Positions 14,440-23,943 of a DNA stretch of 25,521 nucleotides are shown piece by piece (positions within the stretch are counted from its first letter, which is position 1; the number at the start of each line of letters is the position of its first letter). Source of the stretch: Tannerella sp. Lineage in GTDB: Bacteria; Bacteroidota; Bacteroidia; Bacteroidales; Tannerellaceae. The translations under genes and the position numbers were made by a program. The notes under the pieces are model-generated. The model searched no databases. It had not been told where the DNA came from and was given only the letters and a program-made list of their open reading frames with translations. The stretch is from contig JAITBC010000210.1 of the NCBI GenBank assembly GCA_031283785.1, forward strand, positions 1-25,521, given 5' to 3'.

Positions 14440-15435
14440 ATGATAAATGCATATATTACAGGGGTAGGAGGCTATGTTCCCGAAGATAAGATAACAAATG
14501 AGGATCTTTCAAAGATAGTGGACACCGACGATGAATGGATCATGTCGCGCGTAGGCATAAAGGAACGTCGTGTGCTCAAAGGAGGGAAAGCAATGTCATA
14601 TATGGGTATACAGGCTGTAAATGATTTGATAAGGAAGACCGGAATTGAACCCGAATCCGTTGACGGTATTATCTGCGCTACATCGACTGCCGATTATCAT
14701 TTTCCGCCTGTTGCCTCTATTATATCGTACGGGAGCGGTTGCAGTAAGGCGTTTGCATTTGATTTGCAGGCAGCCTGTTCCGGATTTATATATCTGCTCG
14801 AAACAGCGGCAAATTATGTGCGTTCGGGCCGTTACAAGCGTATCATTGCCGTTGCAGGCGATATGATGACGGCGATTACAAATTATACCGACCGTGCGAC
14901 ATGTCCTTTGTTCGGCGACGGTTGTGGCGCCGTGCTGATTGAACCGACAAACGAATCGATCGGGATTATGGATTCCATACTGCGTACCGATGGTAGCGGT
15001 TTGCCTCATCTACTTATGAAAGCAGGAGGGTCGGCACGGATACCGTCGTATGAGACGGTCGATAATCATGAACATACGGTTTATCAGGAAGGGAAAGTCG
15101 TTTTTAAACGTGCAGTGTCGGAGATGGCAGATGTGGCTGCGCAAATTGTCGAACGTAACGGGCTGAAAAAAGATAATATCGACTGGATTGTTCCTCATCA
15201 GGCAAACTTGCGTATTATAGATGCCGCGGCGCGTCGTCTGGAAGTGCCGATCGACAAGGTTATGATCAATATACAACGCTACGGGAATACAAGTTCGGCA
15301 AGTATCCCGCTTTGTTTGTGGGAATGGGAATCGAAATTGAAAAAAGGCGATAATCTTGTCCTTGCGGCTTTCGGGTCAGGCTTCACATGGGGAGCAACAT
15401 ATCTTAAATGGGGCTATGACGGAAGCGATACATAG
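14440..15435 (+). CDS. fabH: 3-oxoacyl-ACP synthase III (KAS III)
   Basis: A 331-residue condensing enzyme that starts fatty-acid synthesis by joining an acyl-CoA primer to malonyl-ACP. The catalytic triad is in place: Cys113 in LQAACSGF, His253 in VPHQAN and Asn283 in YGNTSSAS. The N-terminal [16 protein letters not shown] and C-terminal [13 protein letters not shown] are typical FabH. In Bacteroidetes FabH often prefers branched primers, which cannot be read from sequence. The gene follows rpmF, the common rpmF-fab linkage, but a terminator-like hairpin intervenes. Its last 20 bp overlap the start of era. Confidence 0.96.
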   Translation: MINAYITGVGGYVPEDKITNEDLSKIVDTDDEWIMSRVGIKERRVLKGGKAMSYMGIQAVNDLIRKTGIEPESVDGIICATSTADYHFPPVASIISYGSGCSKAFAFDLQAACSGFIYLLETAANYVRSGRYKRIIAVAGDMMTAITNYTDRATCPLFGDGCGAVLIEPTNESIGIMDSILRTDGSGLPHLLMKAGGSARIPSYETVDNHEHTVYQEGKVVFKRAVSEMADVAAQIVERNGLKKDNIDWIVPHQANLRIIDAAARRLEVPIDKVMINIQRYGNTSSASIPLCLWEWESKLKKGDNLVLAAFGSGFTWGATYLKWGYDGSDT

Positions 15436-16309
15436 GTCGGGATTTGTCAATATCGTGGGAAATCCCAATGTGGGGAAATCTACATTGATGAACCGCCTTG
15501 TGGGAGAACGGATCTCTATTATCACATCTAAAGCGCAAACTACGCGGCACCGTATTATGGGTATCGTCAATACCGATTCGATGCAGATCGTTTATTCCGA
15601 TACGCCGGGTGTGTTATATCCGAATTATAAATTGCAAAAATCCATGCTCGCCTTCTCGGAATCGGCATTGGACGATGCGGATGTGTTACTCTACGTCACC
15701 GATGTCGTAGAGAAAACCGAGAAGAACGAGGCTTTTCTCCGCCGCATACAAAAAGCCGGATGTCCGGTTCTATTGTTGATAAACAAGATAGACCTTTCGA
15801 ATCAGAAAGAACTTGAGACGTTAGTGGGGAAATGGCGCGGATTGTTGCCTGAAGCCGGAATATACCCGATATCGGCACAAACCGGTTTCAATGTGGATAT
15901 GGTGCGCAAACGTGTTGAAGAGTTTATTCCGCCTTCGCCTCCGTATTTCGGGAAAGATGTCCTGACGGACCGTCCTGCACGATTCTTTGTGACGGAGATC
16001 ATTCGCGAGAAGATACTTCTTTATTATCAAAAAGAAATCCCGTATTCCGTTGAAGTTGCAGTAGAACAGTTCGTGGAAGCGGAAAATAATATTCATATAA
16101 AATCGGTTATTATCGTCGAACGCGAATCGCAGAAAGGTATCGTCATCGGCCGTCGCGGACAGGCTTTAAAAAAAGTCGGGATGACGGCGCGTAAGGATCT
16201 GGAGAAATTCTTTGACAGGAAAATCTTTCTTGAGATGTATGTAAAAGTGGAATCCGACTGGCGTAACCGCGATAACATGTTACGTATGTTCGGGTATCGG
16301 GTAGACTGA
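15416..16309 (+). CDS. era: GTPase Era
   Basis: A 297-residue GTPase for 16S rRNA maturation and 30S assembly. G1 is GNPNVGKST (15-23), G3 DTPG (62-65), G4 NKID (123-126), followed by SAQTG. The C-terminal KH domain ends in [20 protein letters not shown] and EMYVKV. The ATG at 15416 gives [15 protein letters not shown], the normal Era length and start; an upstream in-frame extension to 15356 runs inside fabH and was not used. The overlap with the end of fabH (20 bp, different frame) implies coupled translation. Confidence 0.95.
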   Translation: MTEAIHRSGFVNIVGNPNVGKSTLMNRLVGERISIITSKAQTTRHRIMGIVNTDSMQIVYSDTPGVLYPNYKLQKSMLAFSESALDDADVLLYVTDVVEKTEKNEAFLRRIQKAGCPVLLLINKIDLSNQKELETLVGKWRGLLPEAGIYPISAQTGFNVDMVRKRVEEFIPPSPPYFGKDVLTDRPARFFVTEIIREKILLYYQKEIPYSVEVAVEQFVEAENNIHIKSVIIVERESQKGIVIGRRGQALKKVGMTARKDLEKFFDRKIFLEMYVKVESDWRNRDNMLRMFGYRVD

Positions 16310-16339
16310 ATGACTGAATAAATAAAAAAGGAAATAACG

Positions 16340-17653
16340 ATGAAAAATGTAGTAGCAATCGTTGGACGCCCTAACGTGGGTAAATCTACGTTGTTCAACC
16401 GTCTGACGCAGTCGCGCCAGGCGATCGTGGACGAAGAGGCCGGTACGACGCGCGACCGGCAGTACGGCAAAGTCGAATGGGTCGGACAGGAGTTTTCACT
16501 TGTCGATACGGGCGGGTGGGTCGTCAATTCCGAAGATGTCTTTGAAAGTGAGATAAATAAACAGGTGCAGGTTGCAATCGAAGAGGCTGACGTCATCCTT
16601 TTTGTTGTCGATGTGCTGACGGGCATTACCGATCTCGACGACGAAGTAGCCCGGATACTTCGCCGTAGTAATAAACCGGTCGTATTGGTCGTCAATAAAG
16701 CCGATAACTACAATCTACATGCCATGTCTGCGGATTTTTACCGTCTTGGACTTGGCGATCCGTATTGCGTTTCGGCCATAAACGGTTCGTATACGGGCGA
16801 TTTACTGGACTATATTATCCGGGTGTTGCCGGCGAAAGAAAACGATGAAACGGAAGTTGAACTCCCACGTATCGCTATCGTCGGACGTCCAAATGCCGGA
16901 AAATCATCTCTTGTAAATGCCTTTATCGGCGAAGAACGCCATATTGTCACGGATATTGCCGGAACTACGCGCGATTCGATATATACGAAATATAATAAAT
17001 TCGGCCTTGATTTTTATCTTGTCGACACGGCCGGCATACGTAAAAAAAATAAAGTTAGCGAAGACCTTGAATACTATTCGGTTATACGTTCGATACGTGC
17101 AATCGAAAATTCGGATGTCTGTGTGCTGATGATGGATGCCACACGCGGAATCGAAAGTCAGGATCTGAATATATTTTCGATTATCCGGAAGAATAAAAAA
17201 GGACTTCTTGTCTGTGTAAATAAATGGGACCTGGTCGAAGATAAATCCCCGGAAGCTATAAAAACGTATATTCATGCTATCCGTGAGCGGTTTGCACCTT
17301 TCACGGATTTCCCCGTACTGTTTATATCGGCAACGACCAAACAACGTATATTCAAAGTCCTTGAAAAGACAAAAGAAGTCTATGATAATCGCCATAAGCG
17401 TATCCCGACGGCTAAACTTAATGAGACGTTGCTTCCCGTCATCGAAAATACGCCGCCTCCCGCTACAAAAGGCAAGTATATCAGGATAAAATACATAACC
17501 CAACTACCCGGAGGCAGTGTGCCGTCATTTGTTTTTTTCTGCAACTTGCCGCAATGGGTAAAAGAACCATACCGGCGTTTCCTGGAAAATAAAATACGCG
17601 AAAACTGGGATTTCAGCGGTACGCCGATACAAGTATTTATGCGGGAAAAATAG
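16340..17653 (+). CDS. der: Ribosome-assembly GTPase Der (EngA)
   Basis: A 437-residue protein with two tandem GTPase domains and a C-terminal KH-like domain, the signature of Der, which is essential for 50S subunit assembly. The first domain has GRPNVGKST (8-16), DTGG and NKAD; the second has [13 protein letters not shown] and NKWD. The tail [12 protein letters not shown] is typical. An SD-like AAGGAAAT precedes the ATG. It is 30 bp behind era, completing a DUF177-rpmF-fabH-era-der run. The dnaX gene converges from the right with a 60-bp gap and no strong terminator hairpin was found there. Confidence 0.96.
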   Translation: MKNVVAIVGRPNVGKSTLFNRLTQSRQAIVDEEAGTTRDRQYGKVEWVGQEFSLVDTGGWVVNSEDVFESEINKQVQVAIEEADVILFVVDVLTGITDLDDEVARILRRSNKPVVLVVNKADNYNLHAMSADFYRLGLGDPYCVSAINGSYTGDLLDYIIRVLPAKENDETEVELPRIAIVGRPNAGKSSLVNAFIGEERHIVTDIAGTTRDSIYTKYNKFGLDFYLVDTAGIRKKNKVSEDLEYYSVIRSIRAIENSDVCVLMMDATRGIESQDLNIFSIIRKNKKGLLVCVNKWDLVEDKSPEAIKTYIHAIRERFAPFTDFPVLFISATTKQRIFKVLEKTKEVYDNRHKRIPTAKLNETLLPVIENTPPPATKGKYIRIKYITQLPGGSVPSFVFFCNLPQWVKEPYRRFLENKIRENWDFSGTPIQVFMREK

Positions 17654-17713
17654 AGACGGGACGGGGCTTGTGCGTTTTTTTCGCTTTACGGCACAGGGAT
17701 GTATGCGGATACG

Positions 17714-19540
17714 TTATTCAATCGTCAGGTTGAAGATGGTTGTTAATTTTTCAAGATTAGGATTCTTTTTAATCAGATAATTATATTTTTCCTGCGAGGT
17801 ATAAATCATTTCTTTCTCATTTTTCTCGACGATAAGGATATCCATTTTGACGTGCGTATTATGCAGTTTGTTGCACAGGTATCCTAAGATTTCCGCGCTA
17901 TTGTCGGATATTTCATTTTTCTGGCTTGGATTGTAAACCGATATTTCGAACGTAAAATTCTCTTTCAATATCGGTTTGCAGGTTGTCAGTGTGTTTTTCA
18001 GATGTATTTTTTCGATTGTCAGGCCTTCGGCATATTCAAGCCAATAATTAAGAAGGACTTCCTGAGAAAAATCGTCTTTAGCATCAAGCGAGTACGTGGT
18101 TAACGCCGATTGTGATGTTTTTTCTTTTTCTTCAACCAGGTCCTTTAACGACGTACTGCGAAGCGTGGGGATTTTATATGCACCCGTTTGCTTTGTCGGG
18201 ATTTCGAGAACCTGTTGTTTTACCGCCCCCGAAGGATATGGCGTTGCAGAGGCAGCCGCATTTGTCGCAGAATTTACGTTTTCAGGAGATGTATAGCTGC
18301 TGTAAGGTACGGTAACTCGCTGACCGGAAGCGGGTTGCTCGCCAGTGGAACTGCCGGCTTGCGATATGCCCCGGCTGCCGGCCTGTTGTGGTGGAGCGGC
18401 AACAGGTTTAATTGTCATTTTTTTTTTATCGTCCTCTTCCGAAGGATTTGCCGTGAGTTGGCACAGCTGTATCAGTGTCAGTTCCAGTAACAGTCTTTTA
18501 TTGCGACTGTTCCGGTAATTCAGATCGCACATGTTTGCCAGTTCGATGGCTTTGAAAAGAAGTTTGTCGGGACATTGTTTTGCTGTTTCCTTGTAGCGTT
18601 CGCGTATTGACGCCCCCACTTCGAAAAGTATGAGGGTTGCTTCATCTTTACAAACCAGAAGGTCGCGAAAATGAGCTGCCAGCCCTGTAATAACGTTTTG
18701 CCCGTCAAATCCTTTTTCAAGAATTTCGTTAAGTATGAGCATGCAGGTGCGGACGTCCTCTTTGAGTACGGCATCTGTAATACGAAAATAATACTCGTAA
18801 TCAAGGACATTCAGATTGTCAATAACCGTTTTGTAAGTGATGTTACCCCCCGTGAAGCTAACTACCTGATCGAAGATCGACAGTGCGTCGCGCATACCGC
18901 CGTCGGCTTTCTGTGCGATGACGTTCAACGCTTCGGGTTCGGCGGTTATATTTTCACACGAGGCTACATATTGCAAATGTTCGACGATATCTTCGAGCGT
19001 GATGCGGGTAAAATCATAAGTCTGGCATCGCGACAATATTGTCGGCAGAATTTTTTGCTTCTCTGTTGTCGCAAGGATGAATATGGCATGATGGGGAGGC
19101 TCTTCCAGCGTTTTAAGGAAAGCGTTGAACGCCTGCGTACTAAGCATGTGGACTTCGTCGATAATGTAAACTTTGTATTTGCCTAACTGTGGCGGGATAC
19201 GAACCTGTTCCGTCAGCGACCGGATATCGTCGACCGAATTGTTCGATGCCGCATCAAGTTCATGAATGTTAAGCGAACGTTGTTCGTTGAACGAGCGGCA
19301 GGATTCACATTCGTTGCAAGCTTCGCCTTCGGGCTGAAGGTTCAGGCAGTTTATCGTCTTGGCGAAGATACGTGCGCACGAAGTTTTACCCACTCCGCGC
19401 GGACCGCAGAACAGATAGGCATGAGCCAGCTTGCCACTCCGAATAGCGTTCTTTAGGGTGGTAGTAAGAGCCTTTTGTCCGACAACGCTTTTGAATGTCG
19501 AAGGCCTGTATTTTCGCGCCGATACGATATAGTTGTCCAT
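17714..19540 (-). CDS. dnaX: DNA polymerase III subunit gamma/tau
   Basis: A 608-residue clamp-loader motor. The AAA+ domain has Walker A GPRGVGKT (46-53), a zinc-binding set Cys65, Cys75, Cys78, Cys81, Walker B YIIDEV (125-130), ATTEKQKILPTILSRC with the SRC arginine finger (170-172), and a sensor-2 region GGMRDALS. A collar domain follows to about 370. A low-complexity linker rich in Ala, Gly, Gln and Ser (about 370-450) leads to a C-terminal tau-like domain. A short gamma form made by frameshifting cannot be shown here; the one A-rich stretch I saw, at the DDKKKM codons (about 18417-18430), is a possible slippage site. Confidence 0.96.
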   Translation of the reverse strand: MDNYIVSARKYRPSTFKSVVGQKALTTTLKNAIRSGKLAHAYLFCGPRGVGKTSCARIFAKTINCLNLQPEGEACNECESCRSFNEQRSLNIHELDAASNNSVDDIRSLTEQVRIPPQLGKYKVYIIDEVHMLSTQAFNAFLKTLEEPPHHAIFILATTEKQKILPTILSRCQTYDFTRITLEDIVEHLQYVASCENITAEPEALNVIAQKADGGMRDALSIFDQVVSFTGGNITYKTVIDNLNVLDYEYYFRITDAVLKEDVRTCMLILNEILEKGFDGQNVITGLAAHFRDLLVCKDEATLILFEVGASIRERYKETAKQCPDKLLFKAIELANMCDLNYRNSRNKRLLLELTLIQLCQLTANPSEEDDKKKMTIKPVAAPPQQAGSRGISQAGSSTGEQPASGQRVTVPYSSYTSPENVNSATNAAASATPYPSGAVKQQVLEIPTKQTGAYKIPTLRSTSLKDLVEEKEKTSQSALTTYSLDAKDDFSQEVLLNYWLEYAEGLTIEKIHLKNTLTTCKPILKENFTFEISVYNPSQKNEISDNSAEILGYLCNKLHNTHVKMDILIVEKNEKEMIYTSQEKYNYLIKKNPNLEKLTTIFNLTIE

Positions 19541-19581
19541 TTATTTCAAATTATTCGAAACAATTATCTTCAAACTGTCTG

Positions 19582-19589
19582 CAAATATA
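19582..19589 (-). promoter_or_regulatory. Candidate -7 box of the dnaX promoter
   Basis: TATATTTG on the minus strand matches TAnnTTTG, 42 bp upstream of the dnaX ATG. No clear -33 element. It lies 12 bp from the opposite-facing box of the divergent division gene. Confidence 0.45.
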
Positions 19590-19601
19590 TAAATTTTTTT
19601 C

Positions 19602-19609
19602 TACTTTTG
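19602..19609 (+). promoter_or_regulatory. Candidate -7 box of the divIC/ftsB-like gene promoter
   Basis: TACTTTTG matches TAnnTTTG and is followed by C, as often in this phylum. It lies 18 bp before the ATG at 19628, so the mRNA leader would be only about 10-12 nt. No clear -33 element was seen. Confidence 0.5.
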
Positions 19610-19627
19610 CATAAACTATTTTTCGAT

Positions 19628-19930
19628 ATGTCACGATTGATGAATCTTTATAAAAAATATCTTGCCGGGCTGAATAAATACTGGTTCGTAACGATTTTGT
19701 TTTTCGCCTTTACCTTCCTTATAGGCGATAGCAGTTTGTATAACCGCTATCGTTATAATGAGAAAATACGCATGTTAGAAAACGAGATACAGCGTTATAA
19801 AAGGGAGATAGAACAGAATAAGAAAAAAATACAGGAACTGCAGACCGATAAAATCGGCCTTGAACGGTTTGCCCGTGAAGAATATCTTATGAAAAAAGAA
19901 GACGAAGATATATTTGTCATTGAAGAATGA
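19628..19930 (+). CDS. Septum formation initiator family protein (FtsB/DivIC-like)
   Basis: A 100-residue bitopic membrane protein: short cytoplasmic N-terminus, one membrane helix (about 18-34, YWFVTILFFAFTFLIGD), then a coiled coil (about 43-80, NEKIRMLENEIQRYKREIEQ) and the family ending ERFAREEYLMKKEDEDIFVIEE. Proteins of this type link FtsL and FtsQ in the divisome. The reading frame extends left to 19475, but that part lies inside dnaX and crosses the divergent promoter; the ATG at 19628 fits the family length and the -7 box. FtsB and DivIC cannot be told apart by sequence here. Confidence 0.92.
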   Translation: MSRLMNLYKKYLAGLNKYWFVTILFFAFTFLIGDSSLYNRYRYNEKIRMLENEIQRYKREIEQNKKKIQELQTDKIGLERFAREEYLMKKEDEDIFVIEE

Positions 19931-19945
19931 AGTAAAATACGAAGA

Positions 19946-20275
19946 ATGAATCGGCAGATACGTAATTATATATTTATGTTTTCCGGCGTGTTGGCACTCG
20001 CCGGGGCGACGTTATATGCGACACATTGGATACATGCGCCGTATGTGTTTGCCGTCGGTGCGGCCGGCATAACGGTATGTTTTATGACTGCGTCCTATAA
20101 AAATCTCGGATTCCGTCGCCGTCGCCTGCATCGTATAAACATGTTGGCGGGTATATCCATGATTGTCGCTTCCGTATTTATGTTCCGCGAAAGAATGGAA
20201 TGGGTGGTATTCCTGTTTATCGCCGCATTATTGCTTATCTACACGTCATTTGTTAACCCTCGTGAGGACGAATAG
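19946..20275 (+). CDS. Small multi-pass membrane protein of unknown function
   Basis: A 109-residue protein with four predicted membrane helices (about 7-25, 30-49, 64-80, 84-104) and a basic loop GFRRRRLHR between helices two and three, which should be cytoplasmic. It starts 15 bp after the division gene, so the two are probably co-transcribed. I do not recognise a family. The neighbour suggests a cell-envelope role, but there is no motif to support that. Confidence 0.8.
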   Translation: MNRQIRNYIFMFSGVLALAGATLYATHWIHAPYVFAVGAAGITVCFMTASYKNLGFRRRRLHRINMLAGISMIVASVFMFRERMEWVVFLFIAALLLIYTSFVNPREDE

Positions 20276-20307
20276 CGCGGGTGAATTTGTATTTTTTTTA
20301 TTCCGTA

Positions 20308-20872
20308 TCACTTAGCGGTGTTCAAAAGACGTTTTAATTCTTCTATTTCTCTGTCTTTCTCTTCGATTGTTTTTGAATATTTTGCTTCCACTTCCGATTC
20401 CCCTGTTTCTTTAGCGGAGGCTATTTGACTGAGATTGTGACTTTTCACGTTTTGTTCGTAATCGTAATCGGCCTGTTCTTCCGTTGAGAGGCGGCTGTAA
20501 TCCGGTATGTCACGCGCTTTGGGCAGGCCTTTGGCGCTGAAACTCTCTTTTATCCGGTCGTGTTTCAAAAAATAAACCCATTCGTCAAGCGTCGTTTTGG
20601 CGACGTCATTGAGATTGTTGATTTTTAGAATGTAATATTCCGGGTATAAATCTCCCGCTTCGACTTTCCCGAAAATCCTGTGCTGTTCTTCCGGAAGTTT
20701 GAGTATTTCATGGTCGTGCAGGTCTTTAAAATCGGTCATACCCCAATATACATAGTCTTTTCCATGTACGAGGTCGAAATAGACGATGAAAATGGGCATT
20801 GTTGCGTAACAGTCGCTTTAAAGCCCGGTCAAATGACACAAGCGGTCGTTCCTTACTTCTCTCCGATGCCAT
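20308..20872 (-). pseudogene. Rpn-type PD-(D/E)XK nuclease/putative transposase, internally deleted
   Basis: A 163-residue frame (20308-20799) reads like the C-terminal half of Bacteroidetes Rpn-family proteins: IVYFDLVHGKDYVYWG, LYPEYYILKINNLNDVAKT, LDEWVYFLKHDRIKESFSAKGL, and a charged coiled-coil tail. The matching N-terminus exists upstream in another frame, starting at 20872: MASERSKERPLVSFDRALKRLLRNN. In complete relatives, as I recall them, roughly 100 or more residues with the nuclease core separate these pieces; here they are joined almost directly and out of frame. The gene has therefore lost its catalytic part. A promoter-like repeat precedes it at 20901-20946. A 163-residue product could still be translated from 20799, but would lack nuclease activity. 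Confidence 0.7.
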
Positions 20873-20900
20873 AACGATTCCTCTTTTTGTATTTATCACT

Positions 20901-20946
20901 GCAAAATTAGCGTTAAATTTTCGGATTGCACACAAACGAATAAAAA
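20901..20946 (-). repeat. Promoter-like dispersed repeat, copy 2
   Basis: Partner of 4361-4406 (41 of 46 identical). On the minus strand it reads TTTG, 23 bp, TAATTTTG (20909-20902) and points into the Rpn-type pseudogene, about 30 bp from that gene's original ATG. It is probably the promoter region of this gene family. No inverted repeat like the one beside copy 1 is present here. Confidence 0.6.
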
Positions 20947-20988
20947 AATACCTGATGGAAATACAGAAGTGTGACGGCTTTTATTTCG

Positions 20989-21918
20989 TCAAGATATCTT
21001 CTTCCTTTTACTTACCAGCATCACGCTAAGCAGGATAACGACCAGTCCGGCTATCTGGACAGACGTCACCTGTTCTTTCCCAAGCGTCGTCCCTATGAAA
21101 ACCGCCACAAGCGGATTCACGTATGCATGTGTACCGACTTCGGTAGCCGGTCTGACTTTCAACAACCATACGTAAGCGGAATAGGCCATTAACGAGCCGA
21201 ATACAATCAGGCAGGCAAGTGAAAACCATGCGGAAGCCGAAATTTTCGTAAAATCCGTATTACTGCTATCGCCGGTAATGAACGCGCAGATCCAGAACAT
21301 TGCGCTTGCAAACAGCATCTGCCATGCCGAACCTGCAAAGGCATTGACGTCTTCTGCCGCTGCCGAACGGTATTTCGCGTAAAGCGTACCCAGCGCCCAC
21401 GATATGCAGCCGAAAACCAGAATCAGAATGCCGTATTCTCCGTGTTCGTTCGTCATGTCCGGACTCAACTGCTCGACATACAGCATTATTACCCCCAGAA
21501 AGCCCATCAAGATACCTGCCAAAGTGGCGGTGCTACGGAAATTCTGCTTCCACATCGGCACGTCGAGCGCCATAATCCAGATGGCCGTCGATGAGGCGAC
21601 GGTGGCGACGAGGCTGCTGCTGAGATACCGTTGTGCCAGCATCACAACCGCCATATCGATGAACAGTAAAACAATACCGCTGACTGCCGATTTTCGTATC
21701 AACTCTCCTTTAAATGCCGGTTCGCCGCGGAAGCAGCACCAGCCTAACAATAATATCCCGGCTACACTGAAACGGATGGCGCCGAGCAGAAAAGGAGGGA
21801 ATCCCTGAAGGGCGACGCCTATTAAATAATAGGTAGCCCCCCAGACAACATAAATCAGGAAATAGGCGAACCATATGCTTGTTTTCCCTGATCCGGTACG
21901 TTTACTTTCCGAAAACAT
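20989..21918 (-). CDS. EamA-family (DMT superfamily) transporter
   Basis: A 309-residue inner-membrane protein with about ten hydrophobic helices in two EamA repeats. Marks are [18 protein letters not shown] in helix 1, a [14 protein letters not shown] loop, and in the second half YAKYR and [21 protein letters not shown], the standard EamA ending, with a basic KRKK tail. I chose the ATG at 21918 (MFSESKRTG); the frame runs on to 22017, but that part is inside the PatB gene. It overlaps the end of patB by 17 bp. EamA proteins mostly export amino acids and metabolites, some of them cysteine-pathway compounds. Linkage to a C-S lyase makes a sulfur metabolite a reasonable but unproven substrate. 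Confidence 0.92.
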   Translation of the reverse strand: MFSESKRTGSGKTSIWFAYFLIYVVWGATYYLIGVALQGFPPFLLGAIRFSVAGILLLGWCCFRGEPAFKGELIRKSAVSGIVLLFIDMAVVMLAQRYLSSSLVATVASSTAIWIMALDVPMWKQNFRSTATLAGILMGFLGVIMLYVEQLSPDMTNEHGEYGILILVFGCISWALGTLYAKYRSAAAEDVNAFAGSAWQMLFASAMFWICAFITGDSSNTDFTKISASAWFSLACLIVFGSLMAYSAYVWLLKVRPATEVGTHAYVNPLVAVFIGTTLGKEQVTSVQIAGLVVILLSVMLVSKRKKIS

Positions 21919-23062
21919 GTCGAAATCTTTCAAGTCCTTCCGTAAGGAGTTCCCTTGGACAGGCGATGTTGAACCTGACAAATCCTTCCCCTGCCGCGCC
22001 ATACATTGTGCCTTCATTCACCCACAGTTTTTCCTTTTCAAGAAGCATTGACGCGATTCGGGCAGAAGATAGTCCGGGTTGTGAACAGTCTACCCAAACC
22101 AGATAAGTCGCTTCGAGCGGTAATACGGAGAATTGCGGAAGATATTTTGCAAAATATTCTTTGAGACAGGTGTAATTGTCATACAGATACACCTTTAGCG
22201 CTTCGAGCCAGGTCTCACCCCCGTTGTATGCGGCAACCAGCGCTTCGACGGCAAAGGCATTGATTTCGCAGACTTCGTTTATGTTAAGGGCTTTGTCGAT
22301 CTTTTCCCGTTTCGCTTCGTCGGCGGCAATGATGCCGGCAACCTGAATGCCGGCCAGGTTGAAAGACTTGCCGGGGGAAGTGCAAGTGACCGAACCGTAC
22401 AGGAAATCTTCGCTTACGGATGCAAACGGGATATGGGTATGCCCCGGATATACAAGGTCGCAATGTATCTCGTCAGACACGACGGTTATCCGGTTGCGCA
22501 GGCAAATGTCCCCGATTCGGCTCAGTTCCTCTTTCGACCATACCCTGCCCACAGGATTGTGAGGATTACAAAGCAACAGGAGTTTGGCCTGAGGATCGGA
22601 GGCTTTTGATTCCAGGTCTGCAAAGTCGACAGCATACGTTCCGTTCCGGTATATCAAATTGTTTGAAACCGTTTCGCACCTGTCGTTACGGATGGAAGAG
22701 AAGAAACAGTTATAGACCGGCGACTGGACGATTACTTTATCGCCCGGACATGTTAATGCCTTGATAACGGCGGATAAAGCGGGCACTACGCCTGTCGTAA
22801 AAAGTATCCATTCCTGTTGCATACGGAAGTTATGCCGCCGTTCAAACCACCCTGTGAGGGCTTCAAAACAGGCGGCGGGAATTTTCGTATAACCGAAAAT
22901 TCCGTGTTGCGACCTTTTCACCAGTGCGTCGATAACAGGCTGGGCGGTACGAAAATCCATATCAGCTACCCACATCGGCAACACATCGCTGTCGTCCGCC
23001 GAATCCCACTTGAAGGAATGGCTGTTGCGGCGCGGGATGATTTCGTCAAAACCGGATTCCAT
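21902..23062 (-). CDS. PatB/MalY-type PLP-dependent C-S lyase (cystathionine beta-lyase family)
   Basis: A 386-residue fold-type I PLP enzyme. PLP-binding Lys232 is in [10 protein letters not shown], Asp197 in SDEIHCDL contacts the pyridine ring, NPHNPVG (166-172) and SPVYNCF (114-120) are in place. The opening [12 protein letters not shown] and the Lys motif are those of MalY/PatB cystathionine beta-lyases, which split cystathionine or cysteine S-conjugates to a thiol, pyruvate and ammonia. I used the ATG at 23062; a GTG one codon upstream is possible. It starts 3 bp after the DUF3737 stop codon and overlaps the EamA gene, so the three are one transcript. Confidence 0.92.
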   Translation of the reverse strand: MESGFDEIIPRRNSHSFKWDSADDSDVLPMWVADMDFRTAQPVIDALVKRSQHGIFGYTKIPAACFEALTGWFERRHNFRMQQEWILFTTGVVPALSAVIKALTCPGDKVIVQSPVYNCFFSSIRNDRCETVSNNLIYRNGTYAVDFADLESKASDPQAKLLLLCNPHNPVGRVWSKEELSRIGDICLRNRITVVSDEIHCDLVYPGHTHIPFASVSEDFLYGSVTCTSPGKSFNLAGIQVAGIIAADEAKREKIDKALNINEVCEINAFAVEALVAAYNGGETWLEALKVYLYDNYTCLKEYFAKYLPQFSVLPLEATYLVWVDCSQPGLSSARIASMLLEKEKLWVNEGTMYGAAGEGFVRFNIACPRELLTEGLERFRHVFGK

Positions 23063-23065
23063 CAC

Positions 23066-23923
23066 TCAACGAATTTGTCGTGTCACCATGATTCGACATT
23101 CTCCAGGCTGTCGGCAGTTTTCGTCGATAATAATTTCGTCGATGCTGTGAGCGGTGATACTTCCTCCCTGCGGGTTTTTTACGCTTACCACGCGGCTGTT
23201 TACTTCGGCTTCCAGCGTACTGTATTCAAAGCACAGGTCGGCAGTTTCGTCCATCCGGCAATTCTCCATTATGAGGTCTGTCGCGTAACACAACGGCTGC
23301 GTACCTGATATCATGCAATTCACCAGACGCAGATTTTTCGAGTGCCAGCCAAGATATTCCCCTTCGATGACCGAATCGTAAACCGTCACGTTTTCCGTTT
23401 TCCAAAAAGCGTCTTTCGAGTCTAAATGCGCATTGCGTACTACCACGTTCTTCGCATCCTGAAACGAATAATTCCCCTGTAACCTGAAATCGCTTATCTC
23501 AATATTTTCGGAATACATGAAAATGTAATCGCCACCTTTCACATCGACATTCTTTAATTCGAGATTACGGCAATTCCAGCAACATTCCGCCGCACTTGTC
23601 AGCCGCACGTTTTCGAGATACAGCCCGTCTATTTCCCGGAACATCTTTGGCGCTTCCACAAGAGTGTTTATCATACGGATATTTTTTGAATACCAGATAG
23701 CTGCACGGCTGTATACGGTAAACAGACAGTCTTCTATCAAAGTGCGATCATTATGCCAGAACGGGTACTTACTCATAAACGTACATTTGTATGCTTCAAT
23801 GTCGCGACTCTCTTTCACCGGTGATTCTCCGGGATAAAACCGTACGCCTTCGAGGCGGAGGTCACTGCTCGCGAACAGCGGTCGTTCGCCTTCAAAAAAG
23901 GTATCACTGATTCTTTTCTTCAT
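23066..23923 (-). CDS. DUF3737 family right-handed beta-helix protein
   Basis: A 285-residue protein. The start MKKRISDTFFEGERPLFAS at 23923 and the length fit DUF3737. From about residue 25 on it is a ladder of roughly 20-residue turns (VRFYPGESP, IRMINTLVEAP, LYLENVRLTSA, LELKNVDVKGG, IEISDFRLQGN, VVVRNAHLDS, VTVYDSVIEGE), with inward hydrophobic and stacked Asn residues as in pectate-lyase-like beta-helices. There is no signal peptide and no recognised catalytic site. The function of the family is unknown. It lies between DUF418 (20-bp gap) and patB (3-bp gap). The frame continues left into DUF418 as far as 24145, but that part is a shadow. Confidence 0.9.
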   Translation of the reverse strand: MKKRISDTFFEGERPLFASSDLRLEGVRFYPGESPVKESRDIEAYKCTFMSKYPFWHNDRTLIEDCLFTVYSRAAIWYSKNIRMINTLVEAPKMFREIDGLYLENVRLTSAAECCWNCRNLELKNVDVKGGDYIFMYSENIEISDFRLQGNYSFQDAKNVVVRNAHLDSKDAFWKTENVTVYDSVIEGEYLGWHSKNLRLVNCMISGTQPLCYATDLIMENCRMDETADLCFEYSTLEAEVNSRVVSVKNPQGGSITAHSIDEIIIDENCRQPGECRIMVTRQIR

Positions 23924-23943
23924 TTGTAAATTATTTATGCAAT

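Noticed and set aside
15356..15415. Upstream extension of era to a TTG start
   Set aside because: It lies inside fabH; the ATG at 15416 gives the normal Era N-terminus.
17654..17713. Possible terminator between convergent der and dnaX
   Set aside because: Only a 6-7 bp imperfect stem around a long loop with no proper U-tract was found.
19475..19627. Upstream extension of the FtsB/DivIC-like gene
   Set aside because: It runs inside dnaX on the other strand and across the divergent promoters; the ATG at 19628 gives the family length.
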